NCBI RefSeq assembly: GCF_014696825.1
Contig: NZ_JACJQU010000026.1
Location: 1-64,000, forward strand
Source of the DNA: Anabaena sphaerica FACHB-251
GTDB lineage: Bacteria > Cyanobacteriota > Cyanobacteriia > Cyanobacteriales > Nostocaceae
Reading direction: 5' to 3'
Length of the DNA stretch: 64,000 bases
Below, piece by piece: positions 29,321-37,564 of the stretch. A program made the position numbers and the translations under genes. The first letter of the stretch is position 1, and the number at the start of each line of letters is the position of its first letter. The notes below the pieces were generated by a model that saw only the letters and a list, made by a program, of their open reading frames with translations, had not been told where the DNA came from and did no database searches.

Positions 29321-30682
29321 ATGAAACAACCTTTAGATTATTTACAAAATTTTAAAAATCATGCTTGGTTAATTGGTGATGATAGCCAAGAGTTTTATCA
29401 AATAGCCACAGAATTATATTTTCAATTAATTGAATTATCGAAAAAAGCCATCCCCCCCAAAATAATTTTAGCTGAACGCGAACCAGTGAGATTTTTAGCC
29501 AGTTTTATTGCTGCTTGTGCTGCTAAGTGTCCAGTCTTTTTATGTAATCCCGACTGGGGAAAAAATGAGTGGGAACAAGTTTTTAATTTGGTGCAACCGG
29601 ATATAGTTTGGGGACTGGAGACTGGGGACTGGGGACTGGGGACTGGGAATAATAACTTATCAGCAATCTCAAATTCGATTATGATTCCTACAGGTGGTTC
29701 ATCGGGAAAGATTAAATTTGCGATTCATACATGGGAAACATTAACGGCATCTGTGCAAGGGTTTATAGAATATTTTCAGTTAAATGCAGTTAATTCTTTT
29801 TGTGTATTACCCCTATATCATGTCAGTGGTTTGATGCAGTTTATGCGAAGTTTTATCACTGGCGGTAAATTAGTTATTACCTCATTTAAAGAAATCGAAT
29901 CTCAACGAATACCTAATATTAATCATTCAGATTTTTGCATATCTTTAGTTCCTACTCAGTTACAAAAACTGCTACAAAAGCCCGAATTAACAACATGGCT
30001 TAGTCAGTTTGAAACCGTACTTTTAGGAGGTGCGCCGGCATGGGAGGAATTGTTAGAAAAAGCGAGATTTCATCACATTAGATTAGCACCTACCTATGGG
30101 ATGACAGAAACAGCTTCTCAAATTGTTACTCTTAAACCTGATGATTTTTTGAATGGTAAAAATAACAGTGGGCAAATTTTACCCCATGCCCAAGTAACCA
30201 TTGATAATCTAACAGGAAATATTCTGATTAAAGCAAAATCTTTGGCTTTAGGTTATTATCCGCAGCTTTGGGAAAATCCAAATAATTTCTTAGTGGATGA
30301 TATTGGGTTTTTAGATGCCGAAGGATATTTACATATTATCGGACGTAGTAGTAATAAAATTATTTCTGGAGGTGAAAATATTTATCCGATAGAAGTTGAA
30401 TCAGCAATTAGAAAAACAAACCTGATTATTGATGTTTGTGTAATTGGTATACCTGATAAACATTGGGGACAAGCGTTAACAGCTATTTATATTCCTAAAA
30501 ACCCAAATACCTCTATTTTAGAAATTGAAACTCATCTCAAAGATAAACTTAGTAAATTTAAGATTCCTAAACATTGGATTTCCCTACCAAACCTACCCCG
30601 TAACGCCCAAGGTAAAATCAACCACCCCGAACTCCAAAAAATCGCTGAGGATTTTCTTGCTCACTCATCTCATAATTCTTAA
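29321..30682 (+). CDS. menE: o-Succinylbenzoate-CoA ligase, with heptamer repeat inside the frame
   Basis: An ANL-family enzyme that adenylates OSB and forms OSB-CoA. The 453-residue product has the P-loop MIPTGGSSGKIKFA near residues 120-133, APTYGMTETAS, and the C-terminal IISGGENIYPIEVE. Residues 97-109 (WGLETGDWGLGTG) are encoded by five GGGGACT-type heptamers (29610-29644), so a tandem repeat has expanded inside the gene without breaking the frame. The insert lies just before the P-loop. The gene follows menC by 27 bp. Confidence 0.92.
   Translation: MKQPLDYLQNFKNHAWLIGDDSQEFYQIATELYFQLIELSKKAIPPKIILAEREPVRFLASFIAACAAKCPVFLCNPDWGKNEWEQVFNLVQPDIVWGLETGDWGLGTGNNNLSAISNSIMIPTGGSSGKIKFAIHTWETLTASVQGFIEYFQLNAVNSFCVLPLYHVSGLMQFMRSFITGGKLVITSFKEIESQRIPNINHSDFCISLVPTQLQKLLQKPELTTWLSQFETVLLGGAPAWEELLEKARFHHIRLAPTYGMTETASQIVTLKPDDFLNGKNNSGQILPHAQVTIDNLTGNILIKAKSLALGYYPQLWENPNNFLVDDIGFLDAEGYLHIIGRSSNKIISGGENIYPIEVESAIRKTNLIIDVCVIGIPDKHWGQALTAIYIPKNPNTSILEIETHLKDKLSKFKIPKHWISLPNLPRNAQGKINHPELQKIAEDFLAHSSHNS
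29610..29644 (+). repeat. Five GGGGACT heptamers inside menE
   Basis: Four GGGGACT units and one GGAGACT unit occur in tandem within the coding frame. The same unit type is otherwise seen between genes (for example near 22350). It adds a Gly/Trp/Thr-rich loop to the enzyme. Confidence 0.9.
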
Positions 30683-30689
30683 TTAAGAA

Positions 30690-31139
30690 TTATATAATCT
30701 CTTCCCTTAATTTTCTTCTCTCAGCGCCCTCTGCGTCTCTGCGGTTCATTTCCAACCAAGAAATCATCTCATTTGGTAATTCCTGCTTAATTCTATTATT
30801 CACATCAATACAAACGTGCCTAGTAATTGCCTTAGCAACTATTACTTCAGTCACCGTAATTTCATAGGTAATGTTAAATTTATCAATACCTATTTTTTGT
30901 GGTATTAAACTAATCATTAACTTGTCACCGCAATACATCGGACGCAAAAAATCTACATTTGCATGAACAATGGGAAAAGCCACAGATGGATGTGTAAAAA
31001 AAGTTCTGATATTTATGCCTGAATGTCGGAGAGATTCTTCGTAAGCTTCATGACACATACTTAAAGCATTAGCAAAATAAACCACTCCAGCAGCATCAGT
31101 ATCTGGAAATCTTACAGTTCTTTGATATGTGAAAATCAT
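30690..31139 (-). CDS. Acyl-CoA thioesterase, probably DHNA-CoA thioesterase
   Basis: A hotdog-fold thioesterase of 149 residues. The 4HBT active-site block is [16 protein letters not shown], with the catalytic Asp. Position beside menE and similarity in layout to the cyanobacterial DHNA-CoA thioesterase suggest it releases DHNA before MenA acts. That specificity is inference. The last 18 residues ([18 protein letters not shown]) are encoded by an interspersed repeat and are probably not part of the fold. It is convergent with menE, 7 bp apart. Confidence 0.85.
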   Translation of the reverse strand: MIFTYQRTVRFPDTDAAGVVYFANALSMCHEAYEESLRHSGINIRTFFTHPSVAFPIVHANVDFLRPMYCGDKLMISLIPQKIGIDKFNITYEITVTEVIVAKAITRHVCIDVNNRIKQELPNEMISWLEMNRRDAEGAERRKLREEII

Positions 31140-31160
31140 CTTGTAAAAATCCTCAATTAA

Positions 31161-31187
31161 AACAAAAAGCAGGTATTTTACCTGCTC
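31161..31187 (-). terminator. Rho-independent terminator of the HopA1-family gene
   Basis: Stem AGCAGGTA (31168-31175) pairs with TACCTGCT (31179-31186), with a 3-base loop. On the - strand it is followed by a T run. It separates the HopA1-family gene from the thioesterase gene. Confidence 0.85.
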
Positions 31188-31217
31188 TACAAACTCATTT
31201 TACTGCACTGACAAAAA

Positions 31218-32309
31218 TTAGCAATTTAAGGGGATGTATATATCTTCAGAACTGGGGTTAAGATAAGGACGCTGGACATCAATTAAATGCTGTGCAAAAT
31301 GCTGATCAATGATCCGCATCCGTTCTTCAATGGCATTTTTACCTTTTTCCCAAGCTTCTAACAAAGCATTAGCAACTATTTGACATCGGTTCATACCAAA
31401 ACTTTCCTGTGCGGCAAATTTTTGGTTTGGTTCTTCTGCTAAACTGAGTCCGGGAGCTAAAAATTTTGTAAATAGGGGAATTTCTGGCTGAAAATAAGAT
31501 TGATGCTGTTTGTACACAGCTTGAAGAATTTTGTGAATGGCTGGATAGTTTTGTCGTTCAAAGTGAAGTATACCAGCATCATAACGCCCATAAGCCCCAG
31601 GGTTGTAAAGAACTTCAAAACTAAAGGGAATATTGGCGTTGTTGAGTTGTTGTGTGAGGGTATCCATGAGAGCGATCGCACCCAATGGACTAAAATTAAA
31701 ATAAATTCGTCCTACTCCCAAATTAGCCTCTGATGTAACTTGCCGTTCCTGTCCTAGATTACTAACCGCTATATAACAGCCATTTTGTAGGCGATTTTTG
31801 GGCATCCAAATGGCAATTAAATCACCCACTCTTACAGACTTTTTACTAGATTTGAGATAGCATTCTGGCTCAACATACAATGTCAAATTATTTTTAGTGA
31901 CGGCTATAGTCCGATCAGGTTCTAATCTTAATACTTCCCAATTAGGATCATAGTGACCAATACCGTGATTATTTTGGTGTAATTGTTCGTAAAAATCCCA
32001 ATCAATGCCCACAGTATAATTTCGCTCTAAATTTTTCGGTGGTGAGTAATCACCATGATCAGCATCGACTGATAAAACAGTTTGCAGCGAACCATTATAA
32101 TAAATACCGTGGAGAAAATTCCGCAATAGTAGAGCCAGATATTTATGTTGTAAATCTGGGGAATTGTGTTTAAATCTATTTGCTACTGTCGCTGGTAGAG
32201 CAAAAGGTTGATAATTGGGATGTTGAATACAAAAGTTAGGCGAAATCTGAATATTGCTGGCAATATCAAATAAAGAATTGAGGATTTGATTGGTAGAATT
32301 ATCTAACAT
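31218..32309 (-). CDS. HopA1-family protein (possible RiPP lyase/cyclase partner)
   Basis: A 363-residue soluble protein that I assign to the HopA1 family (type III effector-like domain, PF17914 type). The assignment rests on the overall pattern, including LRNFLHGIYYNGS, GDLIAIWMPKNR, YIAVSNLG, RIYFNFSPLGA and the C-terminal FGMNRCQIVANAL region. HopA1 domains paired with APH-fold kinases make dehydroamino acids or rings in thioamitides and class V lanthipeptides. Here the kinase gene lies 54 bp upstream on the same strand. A strong AGGAGGTG site precedes the ATG. A terminator follows. No precursor peptide gene was found beside it, so a RiPP role is inference. Confidence 0.7.
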   Translation of the reverse strand: MLDNSTNQILNSLFDIASNIQISPNFCIQHPNYQPFALPATVANRFKHNSPDLQHKYLALLLRNFLHGIYYNGSLQTVLSVDADHGDYSPPKNLERNYTVGIDWDFYEQLHQNNHGIGHYDPNWEVLRLEPDRTIAVTKNNLTLYVEPECYLKSSKKSVRVGDLIAIWMPKNRLQNGCYIAVSNLGQERQVTSEANLGVGRIYFNFSPLGAIALMDTLTQQLNNANIPFSFEVLYNPGAYGRYDAGILHFERQNYPAIHKILQAVYKQHQSYFQPEIPLFTKFLAPGLSLAEEPNQKFAAQESFGMNRCQIVANALLEAWEKGKNAIEERMRIIDQHFAQHLIDVQRPYLNPSSEDIYIPLNC

Positions 32310-32332
32310 TAATAAATTTGCACCTCCTAATT

Positions 32333-32368
32333 TAAAATACTAACTAAAATACTACCTAAAATACTAAC
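32333..32368. repeat. Three 12-bp direct repeats TAAAATACTAAC
   Basis: Copies at 32333, 32345 and 32357; the middle one reads TACTACC at its end. The array covers the last codons and the stop of the kinase gene and part of the spacer to the HopA1 gene. Confidence 0.85.
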
Positions 32369-33602
32369 AACCACGTAGGCGAGTTTTTTCGTGATAAATC
32401 CGCAGTAGTTGCTTTTCCTGTTCAGGTTTAGCGATTGTGTTTAATCCGGTTACAGGTTGGAGAATTTCTGACTCGGAACTCCCGAAAATAGTTAACACTG
32501 CTTGCTCAGGCATGGTTAACAGACTTTTAGCAACTTCCAGCATACACAGGTGGCTATTATCAAAGTATTTGCGATTCTCAATCATGTTTTGAATCTGATG
32601 AGTTAGTGCCAAACCTGTAAACTGAATCACACGTAATACAAAGTCCCGACGGTACTCCAAAATCATGGGAAAAGCCAGGATATAAGCGCGGATTATCGCC
32701 AAAATGGAAGGTTGAATAACCTCTAGGGGTATCATTGCCAAATGTAGAGATTCTTCTAGCTCTAAACTGGGATCTACTACTAAACTTGAGAGCCAAATTT
32801 TGACATAACTTGCTAGTAAAGTCCCTAAATCAAAAGCTGGATCTCCCCAAGCGCAAGCTTGCCAATCAATCAATCTTACCAGGCAATTATCTAGTTGTTG
32901 CCAACGGGAATGAACCAAAATATTGTTTAACTGCAAATCGTTATGAGTTAGACAACAGGGTTTCCATTCATAAGCTAAGTCGGCGATCGCTGATTCTAAA
33001 CTTTCGTATTGCTGATAGAGAGTATGAAACTTTAGTGCCTCAGTGGGAATATTGCCAAAAATATCTTGATTAATCGAGCCTATTCCTTGAGCCGGGTTGT
33101 AATAGTGATAGCGAAACTGTCCTTGGGGAGCAGTATCCATAAAATCACGATACTCTCGTTTTTGGAAGGTAGAACGATGTAACCCCGCTAATGTAGTACC
33201 AATAGCAGTGGCAATTTCAATGGGGAAAATACTGTGATTTTCGTAAAATTTCCCCAATTCTATATATTCGCTTAAGTAACTACGGACAAGGATAGAATTT
33301 TCTTCATCAAAATGGAGCAATAATGATGCGATCGCCGAAATATTGCCAAGAACTGGAAACTGATCGAGTAATTGGTGAAACAGCCACTCATTAAAAAATT
33401 CATGGGGACTGCTATCAAAATTTATGCGCCGTTCTTGTTTAACCAGAAGTTTACGATTATCTGCCAGCTTCACCAGTAAATTCCGATTATTACCGACACT
33501 TTCTGGTAAATCAGATGCATATAATGCGCCATCTTCTGAGCTACACAGACCTGCTTTTTGCAGATACTGGATAACATTTTGAGAAGACAGTGATATTATC
33601 AT
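32364..33602 (-). CDS. APH/choline-kinase fold phosphotransferase
   Basis: A 412-residue protein with the aminoglycoside-phosphotransferase fold. Seen are a nucleotide-binding Lys in KLLVKQE, the catalytic loop CLTHNDLQLNNIL and the metal-binding LIDWQACAWGDPAFDLG. It precedes the HopA1-family gene by 54 bp, so the two are probably one transcript. In TvaC/TvaD-type and class V lanthipeptide pairs such a kinase phosphorylates Ser/Thr of a precursor peptide. A small-molecule kinase role is the alternative. Upstream (33603-34045) there is AT-rich DNA with no credible precursor gene. Confidence 0.82.
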   Translation of the reverse strand: MIISLSSQNVIQYLQKAGLCSSEDGALYASDLPESVGNNRNLLVKLADNRKLLVKQERRINFDSSPHEFFNEWLFHQLLDQFPVLGNISAIASLLLHFDEENSILVRSYLSEYIELGKFYENHSIFPIEIATAIGTTLAGLHRSTFQKREYRDFMDTAPQGQFRYHYYNPAQGIGSINQDIFGNIPTEALKFHTLYQQYESLESAIADLAYEWKPCCLTHNDLQLNNILVHSRWQQLDNCLVRLIDWQACAWGDPAFDLGTLLASYVKIWLSSLVVDPSLELEESLHLAMIPLEVIQPSILAIIRAYILAFPMILEYRRDFVLRVIQFTGLALTHQIQNMIENRKYFDNSHLCMLEVAKSLLTMPEQAVLTIFGSSESEILQPVTGLNTIAKPEQEKQLLRIYHEKTRLRGC

Positions 33603-34045
33603 GTATGATTTTCCTAGTTGCTTAAATTGCTGAGTGAATTACTGAGGTCGGCGTTGATTTAGCCTGAGCAGGATTGGGTAGATAGCTACAATAGCGCAAA
33701 CATTAATAACGATTGCTACTATCTAGTAATATCTTATTTATCTCAGGAAAACCTGCCAAAATGGCAAAATTACCTTTATTTTTCCTTTAAATTATACTGA
33801 ATACTCCATACAATCTTTACACTATTGACAATAATAACTCTAGTATATATAGAGTTCTGTTTTTAAATCTTATTGATAGTAATTTTTACTAGCAAGTTAA
33901 TAATTGCTAGTCGATATATTTGCTCTCAAGGAGTTTTTTTATCCTTATTGACCGATATGTCATAAAAATTACGTCATCATTTATAATATAATTGTACTAT
34001 CCTACTGGATTCAACGAGATACATATTGTAACTTAAATACTAATG
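33603..34045. other. 443-bp AT-rich gap upstream of the kinase-HopA1 pair
   Basis: I searched this gap for short frames on both strands, as a RiPP precursor might lie here. ATG-started frames stop within 18 codons and lack good ribosome-binding sites. The gap probably holds the promoter of the kinase gene. Confidence 0.6.
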
Positions 34046-34366
34046 CTACTGAGGAGTAAAAATTTGATTCAATATGATCACTAATGTCAGCATACCAAAA
34101 ATAATCATCAGTCCGGCGGGCATAAATTTACGTATTTTAGCTAATCTAAAGGCAAAGAAAACTACTAAAATAGCAGTGACAAACGCTGCTAAAGTTAAAC
34201 CCCAGGTTTGTCCCTGAAGTTGGCAGTAACCAGCAAAGAGTAGTAATAAACCGCTAATGCTACCACTCATTAAGGAAACTTTGCTCTTGGCTTGGATGTA
34301 GCCAATGATTCCACCTACTAATGCTAAAATGCCATAGCCAAAAGCGGCAACTATACCTAAATTCAT
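34046..34366 (-). CDS. TMEM14-family small membrane protein
   Basis: A 106-residue product with four hydrophobic helices and small-residue motifs such as FGYGILALVGGIIGYIQAKSK, typical of the TMEM14/FAX family. Plant FAX1 members export fatty acids from plastids; cyanobacterial members are uncharacterised. It is divergent from the DUF815 ATPase. Confidence 0.82.
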   Translation of the reverse strand: MNLGIVAAFGYGILALVGGIIGYIQAKSKVSLMSGSISGLLLLFAGYCQLQGQTWGLTLAAFVTAILVVFFAFRLAKIRKFMPAGLMIIFGMLTLVIILNQIFTPQ

Positions 34367-34428
34367 TGTTACAACCTGTGTTGATTTGGATTTTACTTCT
34401 AGATTCAGCAGACAATTACAGTTGATTG

Positions 34429-35772
34429 ATGGATAATCAAGCGATGTCTACCGTAAATACTTCGTCTTACACCAAAGTACAATTCTTCCAACGCCAAGCA
34501 GCGTCTCTTTTACTTTACCAATCTGTCCTTAAAGGCGAAGTAGCGATCGCGTTTCTTGATTTGTTACAAGCTATACGTTATACGGATGCCGATGGGCGCG
34601 ACTGTCTCCAAGCTTACGGTAATTATTTTCAAGCTTTGGCTGCCAGCAAACAAACTTGGGAAGAATTCTTAATTAGCCAAATTCTCATTGCTGACAACCC
34701 CTTTACCAAACTAGCTCAACAGCGAGAATTTACTGATTTACCACCGGCGTTAGTCGCAGCAGCCCAACATGATTTACAAGTATTACAAAATTTATATGAA
34801 TGTAACAGTGCGGTTTTAAGTGAGTGGGTGCAAGTTGTATCTCATTTGCCGGTTTCCCCCGTCGTGTGGTATCAAGAACCAGAAGGAATAGAAGTTGATA
34901 CCGATTTAATTACCTCTCTCCAATATTTAGACACTTGGGCTGATGCTGTCAAAGATTTAGCAGCTTATTATCAGCAGCATGGGACTGGTTTATTTGCCCG
35001 TTATCGCGCCTTTAGGTGGCAAGATGGGCAGTTTGTTGGTATACCCTATCCTGACCCAGTTAAACTGGATACACTCGTAGGTTATGACTGGCAAAAAGAG
35101 ACTTTGTTAAAAAATACCAGGTTTTTATTGTCAGGACAGCCAGCACTGCACGTATTACTTTACGGTAGTCGCGGTTCTGGCAAGTCATCTTTAGTAAAAT
35201 CTTTATTGAATGAATATAGCAACAAAAACCTGCGCTTGATCGAAGTGTCAAAGTCGGAACTACAAAACCTACCACAAATTGTCGAACAGTTGCGGGGAGT
35301 GCCGCAGAAATTTATCATCTTTGTGGATGATCTTTCTTTTGAGGAAGATGATGATGCTTTTAAAGCACTAAAAGTAGTTTTAGAAGGCAGTTTAACCGCT
35401 AGACCGGAAAATGTAGTGGTTTATGCTACATCTAACCGTCGTCACTTAATTCGGGAATATTTTAGTGATAGACCTACCCCCAAGGATAAGGAAGAAGTCC
35501 ATGCTTGGGATACAATGCAGGAAAAGCTTTCCTTTAGCGATCGCTTTGGTTTAACATTAACCTTTGAAGCCGCAGATCAAAAAACATATTTACAAATTGT
35601 CGAGCATTTAGCAGTACAAACGGGCATTAATATTAAACAAGAAGATTTAGAATATCAAGCTTTACAATGGGCAACTCGCCATAATGGCCGTTCTGGCCGA
35701 ACAGCACGGCAGTTTGTTGACTTCTTAAAAGCAGATTTAGCTGTGTATGGCGAAAATAAAAATAGCCTGTAA
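34429..35772 (+). CDS. DUF815-family AAA-type ATPase
   Basis: A 447-residue P-loop ATPase. Walker A is in LLYGSRGSGKSSLVK near residue 244, and Walker B is FIIFVDDLSFEEDD. The N-terminal 200 residues are helical, and the segment LVGYDWQKETLLKNT before the P-loop is typical of DUF815 proteins. Function is unknown in the family. It lies 60 bp upstream of the coiled-coil TerB-C-like gene on the same strand and might belong to that locus, though DUF815 genes also occur alone. Confidence 0.82.
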   Translation: MDNQAMSTVNTSSYTKVQFFQRQAASLLLYQSVLKGEVAIAFLDLLQAIRYTDADGRDCLQAYGNYFQALAASKQTWEEFLISQILIADNPFTKLAQQREFTDLPPALVAAAQHDLQVLQNLYECNSAVLSEWVQVVSHLPVSPVVWYQEPEGIEVDTDLITSLQYLDTWADAVKDLAAYYQQHGTGLFARYRAFRWQDGQFVGIPYPDPVKLDTLVGYDWQKETLLKNTRFLLSGQPALHVLLYGSRGSGKSSLVKSLLNEYSNKNLRLIEVSKSELQNLPQIVEQLRGVPQKFIIFVDDLSFEEDDDAFKALKVVLEGSLTARPENVVVYATSNRRHLIREYFSDRPTPKDKEEVHAWDTMQEKLSFSDRFGLTLTFEAADQKTYLQIVEHLAVQTGINIKQEDLEYQALQWATRHNGRSGRTARQFVDFLKADLAVYGENKNSL

Positions 35773-35832
35773 TTAACTTACTAATAAATTTTTTATTTAC
35801 ACAACCTGATTTTCAAGAAGATGTGAAAAATA

Positions 35833-37137
35833 ATGACCTTAATAACTACTGATTCCCACCAGGTTACTACGCTCAAAACAAGCAAAATGCAATCCGGAAT
35901 AGTAAGTAATCGATTGATTCTAGGTGTATCTGCCTTTAGTGTGAGTTTTGGTTTAAGTCTTGTTCCCAACTGGGATTTTACTAAAGCTTTCCTCACTGGT
36001 ATAATTACCGTACTTGCCACCTATTCAGCCGCATTATTTGTTGATAAACGACGCAGAAATTATGAACTCCTGGTTTTAAGTTCTCTCCATAGAAAAATCA
36101 GAGAACTTGAAGGCTTAAAATATCGAATTGCTAGAGAAGTTCAACAAGTACAACAACATAAAATTATTCTCTATACAGAATCACAGCAACTGCAAAATCA
36201 AATATCCGAATCCCGTAATCAAAGAGATACTTTACATCGAGAGATAGGTAGTTTGGCTGGACAGAAAAAGCAGTTAGAACTAGAAATTACTAACCTGAAA
36301 ACTGAACTACATCACCTAAACAATAGTACCATAGAACTCAAAAATACCTGTTCTGAACTCACAGCCGAAAAACGCCGTCTAGAGCTAAATAGTAACCTAT
36401 CACGTTCAGAAATTACCCAACTACAAGCTCAAATTGAAGCCTTTAAACAAGAAAAACAGGAAATTGAAAATAACCTAATTCTCTCCAATAGACTCAAACC
36501 CCAACTAGAGGAAAAACTCTATGAACTGCGAATAGAAATTCACAATTTAGAAGTTAAGGTATCCAATCAAAATAACCTACTAACAGATACTATAACCGCC
36601 AGAAAAAATCTAGAAAATACTCTCACTGATTTACAAACTCAAAAACAAGCACAACAAGTAGAAATTAGCCAATTACAAAATCAAATTTCCTTATTACAAG
36701 ATGAGCGGGATTTGTTACAAAACCAAGTTTGGGAATTACTCCAAAACATAGAAAACCTCACTGAAGAATCATTACCTGATCACACCCATGAACATGAAAT
36801 TGAATTATTTCCTTTTGATGAATTACTAGAACCAATAGAATCTTCAGAATATGTTGCCAACAATTTACCCCCAGAATGGAGTAACTTTCTAGAAAACCTG
36901 CCAACAGACAAAATCCAGGTCTTAAAAGCCATAGTCGAGCAAGATAATCCCAAGGCTATGATTAAAAAAATTGCCGAAGAACAGATTACCATGCCAAATT
37001 TATTAATCGATTATATCAATGAAGTCGCTAATAATACTATAGGTGAACTAATTATTGAAGCGGGTGAAGAAATTCCCGAAATTTATCAAGAACATCTGCA
37101 CAACGTCAAAAAAATCATAGCAATGTATGAAGGTTAG
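35833..37137 (+). CDS. Membrane-anchored coiled-coil protein with TerB-C-like C-terminus
   Basis: A 434-residue protein in three parts. Two hydrophobic helices lie near residues 27-44 and 52-70. A long coiled coil covers about 75-315, with repeated Leu/Gln/Glu heptads. The globular C-terminus of about 95 residues (from LPPEWSNFLENL) has the pattern MPNLLIDYINEVANNTIGEL followed by IIEAGEEIPEI. This matches my memory of the TerB-C domain, found in Ter-linked stress and defence modules. Together with the following BrxD-type ATPase and the helicase it gives a Shango-like set. The membrane anchor plus coiled coil is not what I expect for a Shango SngA protein. Confidence 0.65.
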   Translation: MTLITTDSHQVTTLKTSKMQSGIVSNRLILGVSAFSVSFGLSLVPNWDFTKAFLTGIITVLATYSAALFVDKRRRNYELLVLSSLHRKIRELEGLKYRIAREVQQVQQHKIILYTESQQLQNQISESRNQRDTLHREIGSLAGQKKQLELEITNLKTELHHLNNSTIELKNTCSELTAEKRRLELNSNLSRSEITQLQAQIEAFKQEKQEIENNLILSNRLKPQLEEKLYELRIEIHNLEVKVSNQNNLLTDTITARKNLENTLTDLQTQKQAQQVEISQLQNQISLLQDERDLLQNQVWELLQNIENLTEESLPDHTHEHEIELFPFDELLEPIESSEYVANNLPPEWSNFLENLPTDKIQVLKAIVEQDNPKAMIKKIAEEQITMPNLLIDYINEVANNTIGELIIEAGEEIPEIYQEHLHNVKKIIAMYEG

Positions 37138-37564
37138 ATGACTAAATCAACATCATCTAACTAAATAATCTTTGCCATTAGTATAATATTAAAATTTGTA
37201 GTTGTCTGATATAATGTCTATCGGTATTATGGGTTGAATGCAAAATTAATTAAAATAAACGTAAGGATTCAGAATACACAATGGAGAAAGCAGAAGGCAG
37301 AAGAAATAAAACTTTGAGTATCATGCTTGATATTTTTCTCGTTTTTTTCTCGTTCCCATACTCTGTATGGGAATGAATTTTAGAAGGCTCTGCCTATGGC
37401 TATAGCTTGCGTGACGACGTAGGAGTCATACGCCACGCTGCGCTATCAATGACAGCAGAGGCATAGCCTCTGTGATAGCATTCCCAGTCGGAGACTGGGA
37501 ACGAGATAAGAACTAATCTCGAATTTGCTAATTCCTGACTCCTGAATTCTTAAAGATAAACTAC
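37138..37564. repeat. 427-bp gap with a mosaic of palindromic repeats
   Basis: No gene seen. Hairpins are at 37353-37373 (TTCCCATAC/GTATGGGAA), 37456-37472 (CAGAGGC/GCCTCTG) and 37481-37501 (TTCCCAGTC/GACTGGGAA). ATCAATGACAG/CTGTGATAG-type arms flank the middle hairpin. The CTCCTGAATTCTTA motif lies just before the next gene. The gap separates the TerB-C-like gene from its probable ATPase partner. Confidence 0.75.

Noticed and set aside
33639-33719. Short hydrophobic frame on the - strand upstream of the kinase gene, considered as a RiPP precursor or small membrane protein
   Set aside because: It has no ATG, GTG or TTG start in a usable place, no ribosome-binding site, and no Ser/Thr/Cys-rich core typical of such precursors.
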